DNA of 64,000 nt from Brevundimonas sp. SGAir0440 (GTDB lineage: Bacteria > Pseudomonadota > Alphaproteobacteria > Caulobacterales > Caulobacteraceae): assembly GCF_005484585.1 (NCBI RefSeq), contig NZ_CP039435.1, forward strand, positions 434,001 through 498,000, in the 5' to 3' direction. Each line of letters opens with the position of its first letter. Positions within the stretch are counted from its first letter, which is position 1. Positions 45,801 through 53,863 of this stretch are shown piece after piece. The translations under genes were made by a program, and so were the position numbers. Below the pieces are notes generated by a model. The model saw nothing but the letters and a program-made list of their open reading frames with translations. It had not been told where the DNA came from and did no database searches.

Positions 45801-46015
45801 ACGAGGTCATGTCGCTGGTCCCGGCGGGCAACGTCTACGTCAACCGCTCGATCACCGGCGCGGTCGTCGGCGTCCAGCCATTCGGCGGCGAGGGCCTGTC
45901 GGGCACCGGCCCCAAGGCGGGCGGCCCGAACAGCCTGATCCGCTATGCAGCGGAAAAGGCTGTCAGCATCAATATCGCCGCGCAGGGTGGGGATCCGGCG
46001 TTATTGAGCCTCTAG
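42884..46015 (+). CDS. putA: Bifunctional proline dehydrogenase / pyrroline-5-carboxylate dehydrogenase
   Basis: A 1043-residue enzyme that oxidises proline to glutamate. The proline dehydrogenase barrel (about 160-460) has SVKLSALSPRYE, YTMDAEEADRL, RLMVRLVKGAYWDTEIKRAQ and RRLLENGANSSFVH. The aldehyde dehydrogenase domain (about 520-1030) has SPWNFPLAIFTGQIAAALAA, FIAETGGLN with the Glu and GSAGQRCSALRVLY with the catalytic Cys. An N-terminal ribbon-helix-helix is absent, so it is not a self-repressing trifunctional PutA; the divergent Lrp gene probably controls it. A TTG three codons upstream is the alternative start. Confidence 0.96.
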   Translation: MTTPAFMPSSLAAWDGLDTHKFRDEREAVAANLARMPLDANERADVVAEATALVEHARRSQKKQGVVESFLQQFSLGTREGLALMCLAEALLRVPDEETRDRLIAEKIGSADWASHLGQSDSLFVNASTWGLMLTGKLVDVDDEARTDLPGFLKRIAGRLGEPVIRQAVATAVKIMGEQFVVGRTIQAALKRSNKEGWLCSFDMLGEGARTMADADRYEKIYADAIEAVGKTSKGQGPEHGHGVSVKLSALSPRYEATHEDDVWATLYPRILRLAQIAAKYDINYTMDAEEADRLALSLKLLDRLAHEPSLGGWTGLGLAVQAYQKRGLETIERVADLARRSGRRLMVRLVKGAYWDTEIKRAQVFGRTDYPVYTTKAATDLNYLVCAKAMIEAAPAIYSQFASHNAHTLAAVRRMARDHGVVVEHQRLHGMGEALYDAAHEAWADETVIVRAYAPVGGHEELLPYLVRRLLENGANSSFVHALLDERVPASAVAADPISLVEQSPDRHPKIPVPKDMYGDRQNSLGRDYSQAADREAHAKALELVDREKLTSGPIIGGKLRAGIDAQDVTNPFDRSQVLGHVSEAEPADIDSAVQAAAEAQVKWDRQGGAKRAIVLRAMADALEGDLDRLVALLSREAGKTPNDGVAEVREAADFCRYYALLAERDFTAAETLKGPTGETNQLFLHGRGVFACISPWNFPLAIFTGQIAAALAAGNAVLAKPAEQTPLIAAEAVRLYHSAGLNPVLLALVPGRGETVGATLVTHPGIDGVAFTGGTDTAAAINRSIAARPGAIIPFIAETGGLNGMFIDTTALKEQVIDDVIQSAFGSAGQRCSALRVLYVPKDSADALIEGLKGALAVQAVGDPADPKTDIGPVIDPESRRALEAHVERLSREAEIVARAALPMGSEKGDLFAPTIAEIPTPDFLEREVFGPVLHVYRYDPSELKTVAGKLAARGYGLTLGVHSRIEAFADEVMSLVPAGNVYVNRSITGAVVGVQPFGGEGLSGTGPKAGGPNSLIRYAAEKAVSINIAAQGGDPALLSL

Positions 46016-46099
46016 CATGGGATGTTCGCTTGCCTCACCCAGGCACGACGTATATGCGCTTGATCGCTACGCCCGTCATTACACGAAGCCAAGGCTTTA

Positions 46100-46873
46100 A
46101 TGATCTCCTCGATGCGCTATCACGGCCGTGTCATTGGCGCGCTTTTTATGCGTGAGACCATCACTCGCTACGGTCGAGAGGGATTGGGGTTCCTATGGCT
46201 GATTGGCGAACCCCTGATCTTCTGCCTCGGAGTGATGGGCTTATGGGCTGTCATGAAGCCTGAGTATGAGCACGGCGTACGAGTCGCGCCCTTCGTAATG
46301 ACGGGGTATATGTGCTTGCTACTCTTCCGGCACATAGTTGGCTATAATCTTAATGCTCTTCAGGCAAACGTCGGCTTAATGCACCATCGCGCAGTCAAGC
46401 CGTTGCACATCTATGTATCGCGCGCGCTTATGGAGTTTTCTGGTGCGACCGTTGCATTCGCGATCGTTTACATCATCTTGCTCGTACTTGGCGCTGTTTC
46501 GCCTCCTCATGATGTCCTGCTTATGTATAGCGGTTGGTTGATCTTGTTCTGGTTTTCTACAGGGCTTTCGTTGACTTTCTCTGCCCTATCTATCCGCTTT
46601 GAGGTTATGGAGCGGATCGTGCCAGTTTTTATGTATCTCATGATCCCGCTGTCTGGAGCTTTCATTATGGTGGACTGGTTGCCGGACGCGTATCAGAGAA
46701 TATATTTGCTTATTCCTATGCCTCATACAGTCGAAATGGTGCGGGCTGCAACTTTTGGTGAGTTTGTTCCAACCCATTACCATCCGTGGTATCCTATCGC
46801 TTGGTCTGCGGTGCTTACACTAGTTGGTCTTGCTCTTCTTGCGACTGCGAGGCGACGCGTGGATGTTGAGTAA
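46100..46873 (+). CDS. kpsM: ABC-2 type polysaccharide export permease (KpsM-like)
   Basis: A 257-residue inner-membrane protein with about six transmembrane helices. It begins with RVIGALFMRETITRYGREG, the usual opening of capsule and O-antigen export permeases, and has FWFSTGLSLTFSAL and VPVFMYLMIPLSGAFIMVDWLP. With KpsE and KpsT types directly downstream it forms an ABC exporter of a lipid-linked polysaccharide. AAGG at 46091-46094 sets the ATG. Base composition and codon use are much more AT-rich than in putA just upstream; this gene opens the polysaccharide island. Confidence 0.93.
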   Translation: MISSMRYHGRVIGALFMRETITRYGREGLGFLWLIGEPLIFCLGVMGLWAVMKPEYEHGVRVAPFVMTGYMCLLLFRHIVGYNLNALQANVGLMHHRAVKPLHIYVSRALMEFSGATVAFAIVYIILLVLGAVSPPHDVLLMYSGWLILFWFSTGLSLTFSALSIRFEVMERIVPVFMYLMIPLSGAFIMVDWLPDAYQRIYLLIPMPHTVEMVRAATFGEFVPTHYHPWYPIAWSAVLTLVGLALLATARRRVDVE

Positions 46874-46900
46874 ATCTGCCTCGCTTTTGGGATCCTGCAA

Positions 46901-48076
46901 ATGAGTAACTCGGAACTTCGTTACCTTGGTCCTCTCGACAACGAACGAGGGAGTTCCGCGCGACGTGATGGTGTTTTATCGACGTTGCGCCGAATCCCGG
47001 CGTCTTTCGTGCTGGCGGTGCTAGCGCCCACGTTGATTGCAGCTATTTATTTGCTGTTTATAGCGTCGCCTCGCTACGTTTCGGAGGCGCGTTTTATCGT
47101 CCGCTCGTCGGTCGAACAGCAGCCGTCTTCTCTGGGCATGGCATTACAGGGCGTAGGGCTGTCTTCCGCATCGACCGATAACTTCGCTGTTCAGGAGTAC
47201 TTAAGTTCCCCCGCCGCGCTCCAGGAGCTGGGAAGCAAGTTTGATCTACGCAGTGCGTATGATCGCCCCGACGTGGACATACTTTCGCGCGTCCCGGGCG
47301 TACTGGGGGACGACTCTTTCGTATCGTTTCGTAAGGGTCTGAGCCGATATATGACCGTGGGATATGATTCCACGACAGGCATCAGCACACTGCGCGTGGA
47401 AGCATTTTCCGCTAAGGACGCCCAGCGCATCAATGCCCTTCTACTTGATGGCGGCGAGGCATTGGTGAATCGCCTCAATCGTCGATCCGCGACAGACGCT
47501 GTGCAGGAAGCTGAAGTCACGCTTCGGGAAGCCCGAGAGCGGCTTAATGCAGCACAGACGGCGCTAACCAGTTTCCGTACTCGTGAGCGCTTCATCGATC
47601 CTCAGAGCACAGCTCGAGAAGGAGCAAATCTCATCGGAGAGCTGGCTGTACAGTTGGCGACGCTGAGAGCCGAGCGCAACCAACTTGCGGCAACCGCGCC
47701 TCAGAGTCCGCAGCTTCAGGCGTTGGACAGCCGCATCGGGGCCTATCAAGCTCAGATTGCTGCGGAGCAGGGCAAGCTCGCAGGCGCAGCGGATTCTCTA
47801 GCGCCGAAGATCAGCACCTATGATTCATTGATGCTGGAACGCGAGTTCGCTGATAAGTTAGTCGCGTCGGCGACGGCCGCTCTTAATACCGCTCAGCTAG
47901 AAGCGCGGCGTAAGCAACTGTACCTTGATCAAATCGTCACACCAGACCTTCCGGACAAGCCGCAGGAGCCGAAACGGTGGTTAACTCTACTGGCGGTGCT
48001 CTCGTCGCTTTTGGTCGCGTACGGCATTGGCTGGATGCTTTGGGCGGGCGTCCGGGAGAGTAGGGCTCACGCATGA
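46901..48076 (+). CDS. kpsE: Polysaccharide export inner-membrane protein (KpsE/CtrB family)
   Basis: A 391-residue co-polymerase protein. Two transmembrane helices flank a large periplasmic part: SFVLAVLAPTLIAAIYLLFI near residue 40 and LLAVLSSLLVAYGIGWMLWA near the C-terminus. Between them is ASPRYVSEARFIVRSS and long alpha-helical, coiled-coil regions (DAVQEAEVTLREARERLNAA; QLEARRKQLYLDQIVTPDLP). It links the ABC exporter to an outer-membrane channel; no KpsD/Wza-type partner is in the window. Its stop overlaps the kpsT-like start. Confidence 0.92.
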   Translation: MSNSELRYLGPLDNERGSSARRDGVLSTLRRIPASFVLAVLAPTLIAAIYLLFIASPRYVSEARFIVRSSVEQQPSSLGMALQGVGLSSASTDNFAVQEYLSSPAALQELGSKFDLRSAYDRPDVDILSRVPGVLGDDSFVSFRKGLSRYMTVGYDSTTGISTLRVEAFSAKDAQRINALLLDGGEALVNRLNRRSATDAVQEAEVTLREARERLNAAQTALTSFRTRERFIDPQSTAREGANLIGELAVQLATLRAERNQLAATAPQSPQLQALDSRIGAYQAQIAAEQGKLAGAADSLAPKISTYDSLMLEREFADKLVASATAALNTAQLEARRKQLYLDQIVTPDLPDKPQEPKRWLTLLAVLSSLLVAYGIGWMLWAGVRESRAHA

Positions 48077-48747
48077 CGACCCAGAACGGGATCGGACTGC
48101 TCGTCGAGAAACTCGGAAAGACGTATCTCACCGCCGGCGCTAAGCCGGTATTCACCGATCTGAGCTTCCAACTCGGACGCCAAGATCGTCTCGCAATCCT
48201 CGGCCGCAACGGGCAGGGTAAATCGACTCTAATTAAGATCTTGGGAGGCGTCCTATCGCCGTCGGAAGGAGCGGTGAGTTGGTCTATGACCTCGTCATGG
48301 CCGATCGGCTTTGGTGGCGGATTCCAAGGAAGTCTGAGCGGCGTTGACAACATTCGCTTCATTAGTCGGATATACGCGAAGCGCTACGAGGAAGTGTTCG
48401 ACCGTGTCGAGACATTCGCGGAGCTGGGGAAGGCCTTAAATCAGCCGGTGAAGCACTACTCGTCAGGAATGCGTGCTCGCCTCGCGTTCGGCCTATCGCT
48501 TGCAATCGACTTTGAATGCTATCTGGTTGATGAGCTAGTCGCTGTCGGCGACGCGCGCTTTCAGGAAAAGTGCAACGAAGAGCTGTTTGAACGACGTGCT
48601 GATCGAGCATTTCTTTTAGCATCGCACAGCATGGATATGATCAAGCTTACTTGTCAGCGAGCGCTGATAATCGAAGGCGGAAAGGCCAGGATCTTCGACG
48701 ATATCGATGAGGCGATTGACATCTATAATTGGCTCAGGTCATCATGA
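48073..48747 (+). CDS. kpsT: Polysaccharide export ABC transporter ATP-binding protein (KpsT-like)
   Basis: A 224-residue ATPase. Walker A is GRNGQGKSTL; the signature is YSSGMRARLAFGLSLA; Walker B is CYLVDELVAVGD; the H-loop His lies in LLASHSMDM. The substitution of the usual Walker B Glu-containing end (DE) by VDELVAVGD is normal for KpsT/Wzt. It lacks the C-terminal carbohydrate-binding domain of long Wzt proteins. ATG overlaps the KpsE stop and its stop overlaps the following gene (ATGA in both cases). Confidence 0.93.
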   Translation: MTTQNGIGLLVEKLGKTYLTAGAKPVFTDLSFQLGRQDRLAILGRNGQGKSTLIKILGGVLSPSEGAVSWSMTSSWPIGFGGGFQGSLSGVDNIRFISRIYAKRYEEVFDRVETFAELGKALNQPVKHYSSGMRARLAFGLSLAIDFECYLVDELVAVGDARFQEKCNEELFERRADRAFLLASHSMDMIKLTCQRALIIEGGKARIFDDIDEAIDIYNWLRSS

Positions 48748-49589
48748 TCGACCGTTCCGTTATTCGGATCGTACAGACTCCTTCACCCGTATCCGCGCTT
48801 TGGCGTGCGGCGATCGCTAGTGCTTGCCAGGAGCGAGGATGGGTCTACACCGAGTTCTGGGGAGGCGAGCCGCCAGTGCTCGACGAGACGAAGCGCCACG
48901 TTGTGTTAAGTTGGAGCGTGGATGACGCGTTGCCTGTCAGTCAGTGGGTGCTGATCGCTTGCGAACCTTCCGAAGCGATCAGTTCACTCGAAAGCCAGCA
49001 TCAGCTCCCCGTCTCTGACGCACGGTATCATGCATCAGGAAGGTTCGCCGCAATGAGCATGTTGGCGATGAAAGGCGCACCAGTTTTTCAAGATTCCTGG
49101 GCTGAGTTGGATATTCCTGGACTTGGACGCGTCGAACTAGGTAGCCTTCCGACAAAGCGCGTACGCGACGTGAGTTGCCCGCTTTCCATGTATGACTCGC
49201 TCCCGCCTGCTATCGGGTGCACGGCGCTCTGGCCTCCTGAAATATTCAGCTACGATACCCCTCAATACGGCGATGGAGAGATTGCACTGCTCGGGCGGCG
49301 CAGACTCCTGTTCAACGGCCCAAACTTATCGCTATGCGCGGGAGTGTGGTCAGTGAACGCGCAGATCGACATTGACCCAGCGCCGCGCGCCGAACTCTTG
49401 GTGGAATGGGGCCATGGATACGAGACATCCAAGCTGGAACATGCATTCACGGAGCCAGGTCGCTTCGAGTTCCTGCTGCGGCATGAGTGGAACTTGGCCG
49501 CCCCCGCCGATTTCCGTATCAGTCTGATGTTGCCCGCCCTGGATGGTAGAATCGCCTTTCGTAGGCTCGCCGTGCGCCGAGAGGCTTGA
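48744..49589 (+). CDS. Protein of unknown function in capsule export operon
   Basis: A 281-residue protein that I do not recognise. It overlaps the kpsT-like stop by four bases, so it is translationally coupled to the exporter. There is no signal peptide. The first about 165 residues read like an alpha/beta domain (RIVQTPSPVSALWRAAIASA; HVVLSWSVDDALPVSQWVL; CPLSMYDSLPPAIG), and the last about 100 are beta-rich with many aromatics (LNGPNLSLCAGVWSVNAQID-like strands; GRFEFLLRHEWNLAAPADF), suggesting a carbohydrate-binding-like sandwich. A role in polysaccharide export or modification is inferred from position only. Confidence 0.75.
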   Translation: MIDRSVIRIVQTPSPVSALWRAAIASACQERGWVYTEFWGGEPPVLDETKRHVVLSWSVDDALPVSQWVLIACEPSEAISSLESQHQLPVSDARYHASGRFAAMSMLAMKGAPVFQDSWAELDIPGLGRVELGSLPTKRVRDVSCPLSMYDSLPPAIGCTALWPPEIFSYDTPQYGDGEIALLGRRRLLFNGPNLSLCAGVWSVNAQIDIDPAPRAELLVEWGHGYETSKLEHAFTEPGRFEFLLRHEWNLAAPADFRISLMLPALDGRIAFRRLAVRREA

Positions 49590-49600
49590 TCGAAGGGGCG

Positions 49601-50488
49601 TCAGTCACGCTGATAAATGGCGAACATGAAATCGTGCGCTAATACGCCAGCATGCGTCAATTCTCGTTCCATCGAAATTAACATATGAACAATCGCGCGG
49701 CTTTCCGGAGATCCGTCGTTGATGCGGTCTCCGTTCAGATAACCAAACAACGGATGCAAAAGCGCACCTCCTACGTCCCGGCGGTATGTCTCGCGGAAGT
49801 ACAGGGGCAACAACAAGGGGATCAGCGCTGAACGGACGCCCTCCGTTGGGTCGTTCGCAATGATTGCTTCCATCCTCGGCAACTCCAGCCTCTCGCCAGC
49901 ACCCATACGGAAAGTCAGTGGGAGGTGATCCAGGATGCGATTAACGATCTCGACCTGATGCTGTGAATAAAGTTGATAGCAAGGGCCGACATATTCATTC
50001 ACAATCACGCTCCCGCCTGGGCGAAGAACGTGACGGACAGAGCTCAGCATGCCTTCGATGTCAGTGACGTGGTGCAGTGATCCGGAGAAGAAGACTGCAT
50101 CGAACGAGGCTTCCCTTCCAGGATCGGATACGAAGTCCTCGAACAGTCGCACTTGGAAATCGATCGCCAATCCTTCTTCAACCGCTTGGCGAGATGCCAT
50201 TTCGATGGCTACCGGCGAAGCGTCGAATGCAGTCACATGACGCGCAAAACCTCTGCGCCCTATGGCCAGTTCGTGACTTCCATCACCACAGCCAATCGAC
50301 AGCAATCGGTCTACCGGGGAAATCCCTTTCGTGAAGAGCCATTCAAGCCAAAATCCGGGCTCACCCGTCATTCGCAAGTACAACTCTTCCGCGACTTGCG
50401 GATTTTGTGTCCAGGCAGAACGGGTCGCACTCTCGTACATCCGATCCCAATGCGCGCTGGCCTGCGCCGCGCCAACTGCCGCCGTCAT
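49601..50488 (-). CDS. Class I SAM-dependent methyltransferase
   Basis: A 295-residue enzyme with the SAM motif LLSIGCGDGSHELAIGR, acidic residue VTAFDASPVAIEMA, FDAVFFSGSLHHV and LRPGGSVIVNEYVGP. The C-terminal half (FRETYRRDVGGALLHPLFGY) is specific to sugar or lipid methyltransferases of polysaccharide loci, so glycan capping or sugar methylation is likely. It is downstream of the 1087-residue glycosyltransferase with an ATGA overlap, and converges with the export operon. Confidence 0.88.
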   Translation of the reverse strand: MTAAVGAAQASAHWDRMYESATRSAWTQNPQVAEELYLRMTGEPGFWLEWLFTKGISPVDRLLSIGCGDGSHELAIGRRGFARHVTAFDASPVAIEMASRQAVEEGLAIDFQVRLFEDFVSDPGREASFDAVFFSGSLHHVTDIEGMLSSVRHVLRPGGSVIVNEYVGPCYQLYSQHQVEIVNRILDHLPLTFRMGAGERLELPRMEAIIANDPTEGVRSALIPLLLPLYFRETYRRDVGGALLHPLFGYLNGDRINDGSPESRAIVHMLISMERELTHAGVLAHDFMFAIYQRD

Positions 50489-53400
50489 GATCCCTCAACC
50501 TGATAGGGCGACGCCATTAGGCGACGCGGTGAGCGTGAGACCGCCGCTTCCCTGATCAGGACGGCGTAATGCTGGAGCATGTCTCTATAGCCCGGACGAC
50601 TTTCAAGAACATCGCGACTGTGTGAGGCCATTCCATGGCGCCGTCTCGGATCATCCATAAGCTCTGCTATCCGACGGGACAATTCTTCTGCTTCCCCGGG
50701 TTCATAGAAGATCGCGTTGATATCCGCTTCAACGACTTCCGGAATGCCAAATACCGGCGTGGTGATGATGGGCAGTGAGAAGGCCATCGCCTCCACGATC
50801 ACGCGCGGCGCACTTTCGACCCGAGACGTGCAGATACAAATATCCGCAGCAGCGTAGTACACGGTCATATCGGTCACGGTGCCGGTTATTTTGATACGCG
50901 ATGCCAACTCGGCGGAGAGTCCCCGAACATGCTCATTCAGCAGGGCTGCATATTCTGCTTCCGCTAGAGCTCCGACGACAAACACCTTTAGAACGCTCGC
51001 ACGAGATTCTAGCTGCGCTAGGGCTTGAAGTAGATCCAACTGCCCCTTTCGTCGACAAACGGTCCCCATCAGTATGAGGACGATCTCACCCTGTCCTACC
51101 TCTAAGTGACGTCGAGCCTCCTCCCGTGTCCAGCGTCCAATTTCCATCTCAATTCGCTCGGGCGGTACGCCGTGACGCACGACCTGCGCGTTGTCTCTGG
51201 TCTGCACGGCCGCCCATCCTCTCCGAGTCGCCTCGGCCACATAGGTGACGCGATAGGCCTGTCCAAACGCGGCATAGGCGTAAGCCTGAACCGCCAGCTG
51301 CTCGGCATCGAAGTATGTTTCCCAAGGTTCGCTCTCGTGCTGACACCAGATAGATCCGACACCCGCACGTTCTGCGGCGTTGACGGCAAAAAACATGGGA
51401 AGCGTGTTAGCGATCACAACGTTGGCGCCGAACTTGTCGTAGACATCGGCGAGTGCGGCTATCCTTTTCTCAAAGTTGCAGACATCTGTCCCAACATGTG
51501 GGCTCTCGAAAAAATGGACCGGAATGCCAGCATCCTCATAAGCCCCTCTCAATGGACCATCTGCGGGCGCAAGCACGACGACGTCAGCTTGGCCTGTCTG
51601 CTGCAGTCCTACTAAGAGGTCGAAGAGCGTATTGGGCGCGCCTTCGAAGTTCAGGTTGTGAGAGAAGGCGCATATCCGGATCGGGTCCTTCGAGTGCCCC
51701 GGCCGCCGCCGCGATGCCGGTTGGAAATGCTCGTTATCTAGGCTCAGATTCGGATTGTAGCTGGGATCGATGAAGTCACCGTAACGCCTGCGAAGGTTCA
51801 CTACTTCTCGCGGATTGTCACGCTTTGCGCGCGATTTTCCCTCGAAATGAAAGAGCTCAGCTTCCGGACAGTAGATGCAGCGCCAGCCATTCTGTGTCAG
51901 TCGGTAGCCGTAGTCCACGTCGTTGTATGCGACGGCAAAGAGGTCCTCGTCAAAGCCACCATGTTTGTTGAACAAGGCGCGAGGCGTAAGCATGCAAGCG
52001 GCCGTGACAGCCGAGTACTCCCGCGCCGCCTTCACAAAACTTAGGTACCCCCAGTCATGGGGAGCAGCGCCTCTGAACGCATGACCAGCCAGTCCCTCAT
52101 GATAGCCATGCACGATGCCGCCGTGCTGTAAGGTTCCATCAGCAAAATACAAACGCGCACCAACCGCACCCACGTCTTGCATGCGACCGTAGCCGACCAT
52201 TTGGCTGAGCCAGCGTGGGGCGATCACCCGTGTATCGTTGTTCAAGAAGAGGACGAACTCAGTGTCTATATGTTGCACCGCCTCGTTCATCAGGGCCGCG
52301 TAGCTAAAGCCACCGGGCTGACGGGGAATGGTGATCACCCGGTGTCGCGACCGACGCGCAAGGGCATCAAGATAATCTAGTGTAGCTGCGTCGTCGCTTC
52401 CATTATCGACAATGAGCACTTCGTAGTTCGCATAGCTTGTCAGGGCGAGTGATTCTATACAGTCCTTGAGCAAACTGGCTTGATTGTAGGTCGGCACTAC
52501 GATGGTTACATTCGGACCGCTGTCAGGAAAATCGATAGAAAACATTCCGATACGCGCGTCACGGGCCCACTGCGGATGCATGGCGCGACCCTCCACGCCA
52601 CGCCGGTCAAGCGCTTGCTGGAGCGCCCGCAAGCCTGCATCGAAACTTTCGGGTTTGGCGTCTCCTGATTGAGCCGTAGACCCCACCGTAGCGCGCCAAT
52701 GGTACAGCACGCGCGGTATGTGGCCGATATGGCGGGCTATCTCAGTAGCGCGAAGGGCAAAGTCATAGTCCTGCGCGCCATCAAAGGACGCCCTGACGCC
52801 GCCTAATTGTTCGAACAGCGAGCGCCGGACGCTCACGACGTGGCTCATGTACATAAAGGACATCAGCAGCGTCGGCGACCAATCCGGCTTGAACTGGGGC
52901 GCGAAGCGTCGCCCCTGATCATCGATCTTATCGTCGTCGCTGTAGACGAAATCTGCATCGGGTCGCTCCGCATAGTAGAGAGCGAGTTCAGCAAGTGCAT
53001 CTGGTGTCAGCCGATCGTCATGATCAAGAAAGACGATAATCTCGCCTGTCGCCAACGCGGCGGCCGCATTTGTGGCTTCAGCTATGCCACTGTTCGATAT
53101 CAATCTCCGGCACTTCACCTTGGGAGATGACGCTTCGATCTTAGAGAGAGCAGCTAGAGTGGCCGGCGCCGTACTACCATCATCGACGAGACATAACTCC
53201 CAACCATTGTATACTTGGGCTTCAACAGAGGAGAACATCTCCGCAAGGTGACAGGGCGGTGTATTGTATACTGGGGTGATGATGGAGATGGTGGGAAGGT
53301 CACTCCGTCTCTCCAACGCCTGACGCAGGTCGCGTTCCTGCGCACTGGTGAAGACGTTTGCCGCCAGCCAGGCGTCGTAGCCGTGAATTGACTTGAGATA

Positions 53401-53748
53401 CGGTGCCAGATTGGGCGTTGCCGTTTTAGAAACGCGTTCCAGCTTTCCGGCACTATCCGAGTTTGGTAAGCAGTTCGATGAACGCGTTGGAGCCGTCGGC
53501 CAGAGGCCCATCGCCCTTAACCGCTTGCGCAGCACCCTTATCGGCCGTGGCAGGTTCCGCCTCGGCGCACGCAGTGCCAAGAGGTCGGTTGCCGGACCTG
53601 CGTTATTTATAGAACCGATGACATGCTTTAAGCTATTCATCTCGGATTTCGCGCTGCTGAGTTCTCGAGACAGCCGAGCTGCCTCCGACTCCAAATGGCT
53701 TACCCGCGCTAGGAGATTTTCTTCCGAACAGAACCGCGCTTCCGACAT
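50485..53748 (-). CDS. Three-domain glycosyltransferase (GT2-GT2-GT4)
   Basis: A 1087-residue cytoplasmic enzyme. Residues about 8-45 are a short coiled coil. A first GT2 domain (about 152-395) has ISIITPVYNTPP, CLVDDGST, FLDHDDRL and VYSDDDKID. A second GT2 domain (about 412-650) has VTIVVPTYNQASLL, LIVDNGSDD, FLNNDTRV and a FDEDLFAVAYNDVDYGYRL acceptor motif. The C-terminal part (about 690-1075) is a GT4 domain with RICAFSHNLNFEGAP, LILMGTVCRRKGQLDLL and ESAPRVIVEAMAFSLPII. Such a protein could add several sugars of a repeat unit in turn. Its stop overlaps the methyltransferase start. Confidence 0.9.
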   Translation of the reverse strand: MSEARFCSEENLLARVSHLESEAARLSRELSSAKSEMNSLKHVIGSINNAGPATDLLALRAPRRNLPRPIRVLRKRLRAMGLWPTAPTRSSNCLPNSDSAGKLERVSKTATPNLAPYLKSIHGYDAWLAANVFTSAQERDLRQALERRSDLPTISIITPVYNTPPCHLAEMFSSVEAQVYNGWELCLVDDGSTAPATLAALSKIEASSPKVKCRRLISNSGIAEATNAAAALATGEIIVFLDHDDRLTPDALAELALYYAERPDADFVYSDDDKIDDQGRRFAPQFKPDWSPTLLMSFMYMSHVVSVRRSLFEQLGGVRASFDGAQDYDFALRATEIARHIGHIPRVLYHWRATVGSTAQSGDAKPESFDAGLRALQQALDRRGVEGRAMHPQWARDARIGMFSIDFPDSGPNVTIVVPTYNQASLLKDCIESLALTSYANYEVLIVDNGSDDAATLDYLDALARRSRHRVITIPRQPGGFSYAALMNEAVQHIDTEFVLFLNNDTRVIAPRWLSQMVGYGRMQDVGAVGARLYFADGTLQHGGIVHGYHEGLAGHAFRGAAPHDWGYLSFVKAAREYSAVTAACMLTPRALFNKHGGFDEDLFAVAYNDVDYGYRLTQNGWRCIYCPEAELFHFEGKSRAKRDNPREVVNLRRRYGDFIDPSYNPNLSLDNEHFQPASRRRPGHSKDPIRICAFSHNLNFEGAPNTLFDLLVGLQQTGQADVVVLAPADGPLRGAYEDAGIPVHFFESPHVGTDVCNFEKRIAALADVYDKFGANVVIANTLPMFFAVNAAERAGVGSIWCQHESEPWETYFDAEQLAVQAYAYAAFGQAYRVTYVAEATRRGWAAVQTRDNAQVVRHGVPPERIEMEIGRWTREEARRHLEVGQGEIVLILMGTVCRRKGQLDLLQALAQLESRASVLKVFVVGALAEAEYAALLNEHVRGLSAELASRIKITGTVTDMTVYYAAADICICTSRVESAPRVIVEAMAFSLPIITTPVFGIPEVVEADINAIFYEPGEAEELSRRIAELMDDPRRRHGMASHSRDVLESRPGYRDMLQHYAVLIREAAVSRSPRRLMASPYQVEGS

Positions 53749-53863
53749 GCGTATTGTACTTCAAATCACCGGGAGGGGGGCGAGATCGCGAATGTCATAC
53801 ACGCTATATTACCCGCGTGTCGTTAGGGCTAGCAAGGTCCCGAGCTTCGCTGGAAGCCTGGCT

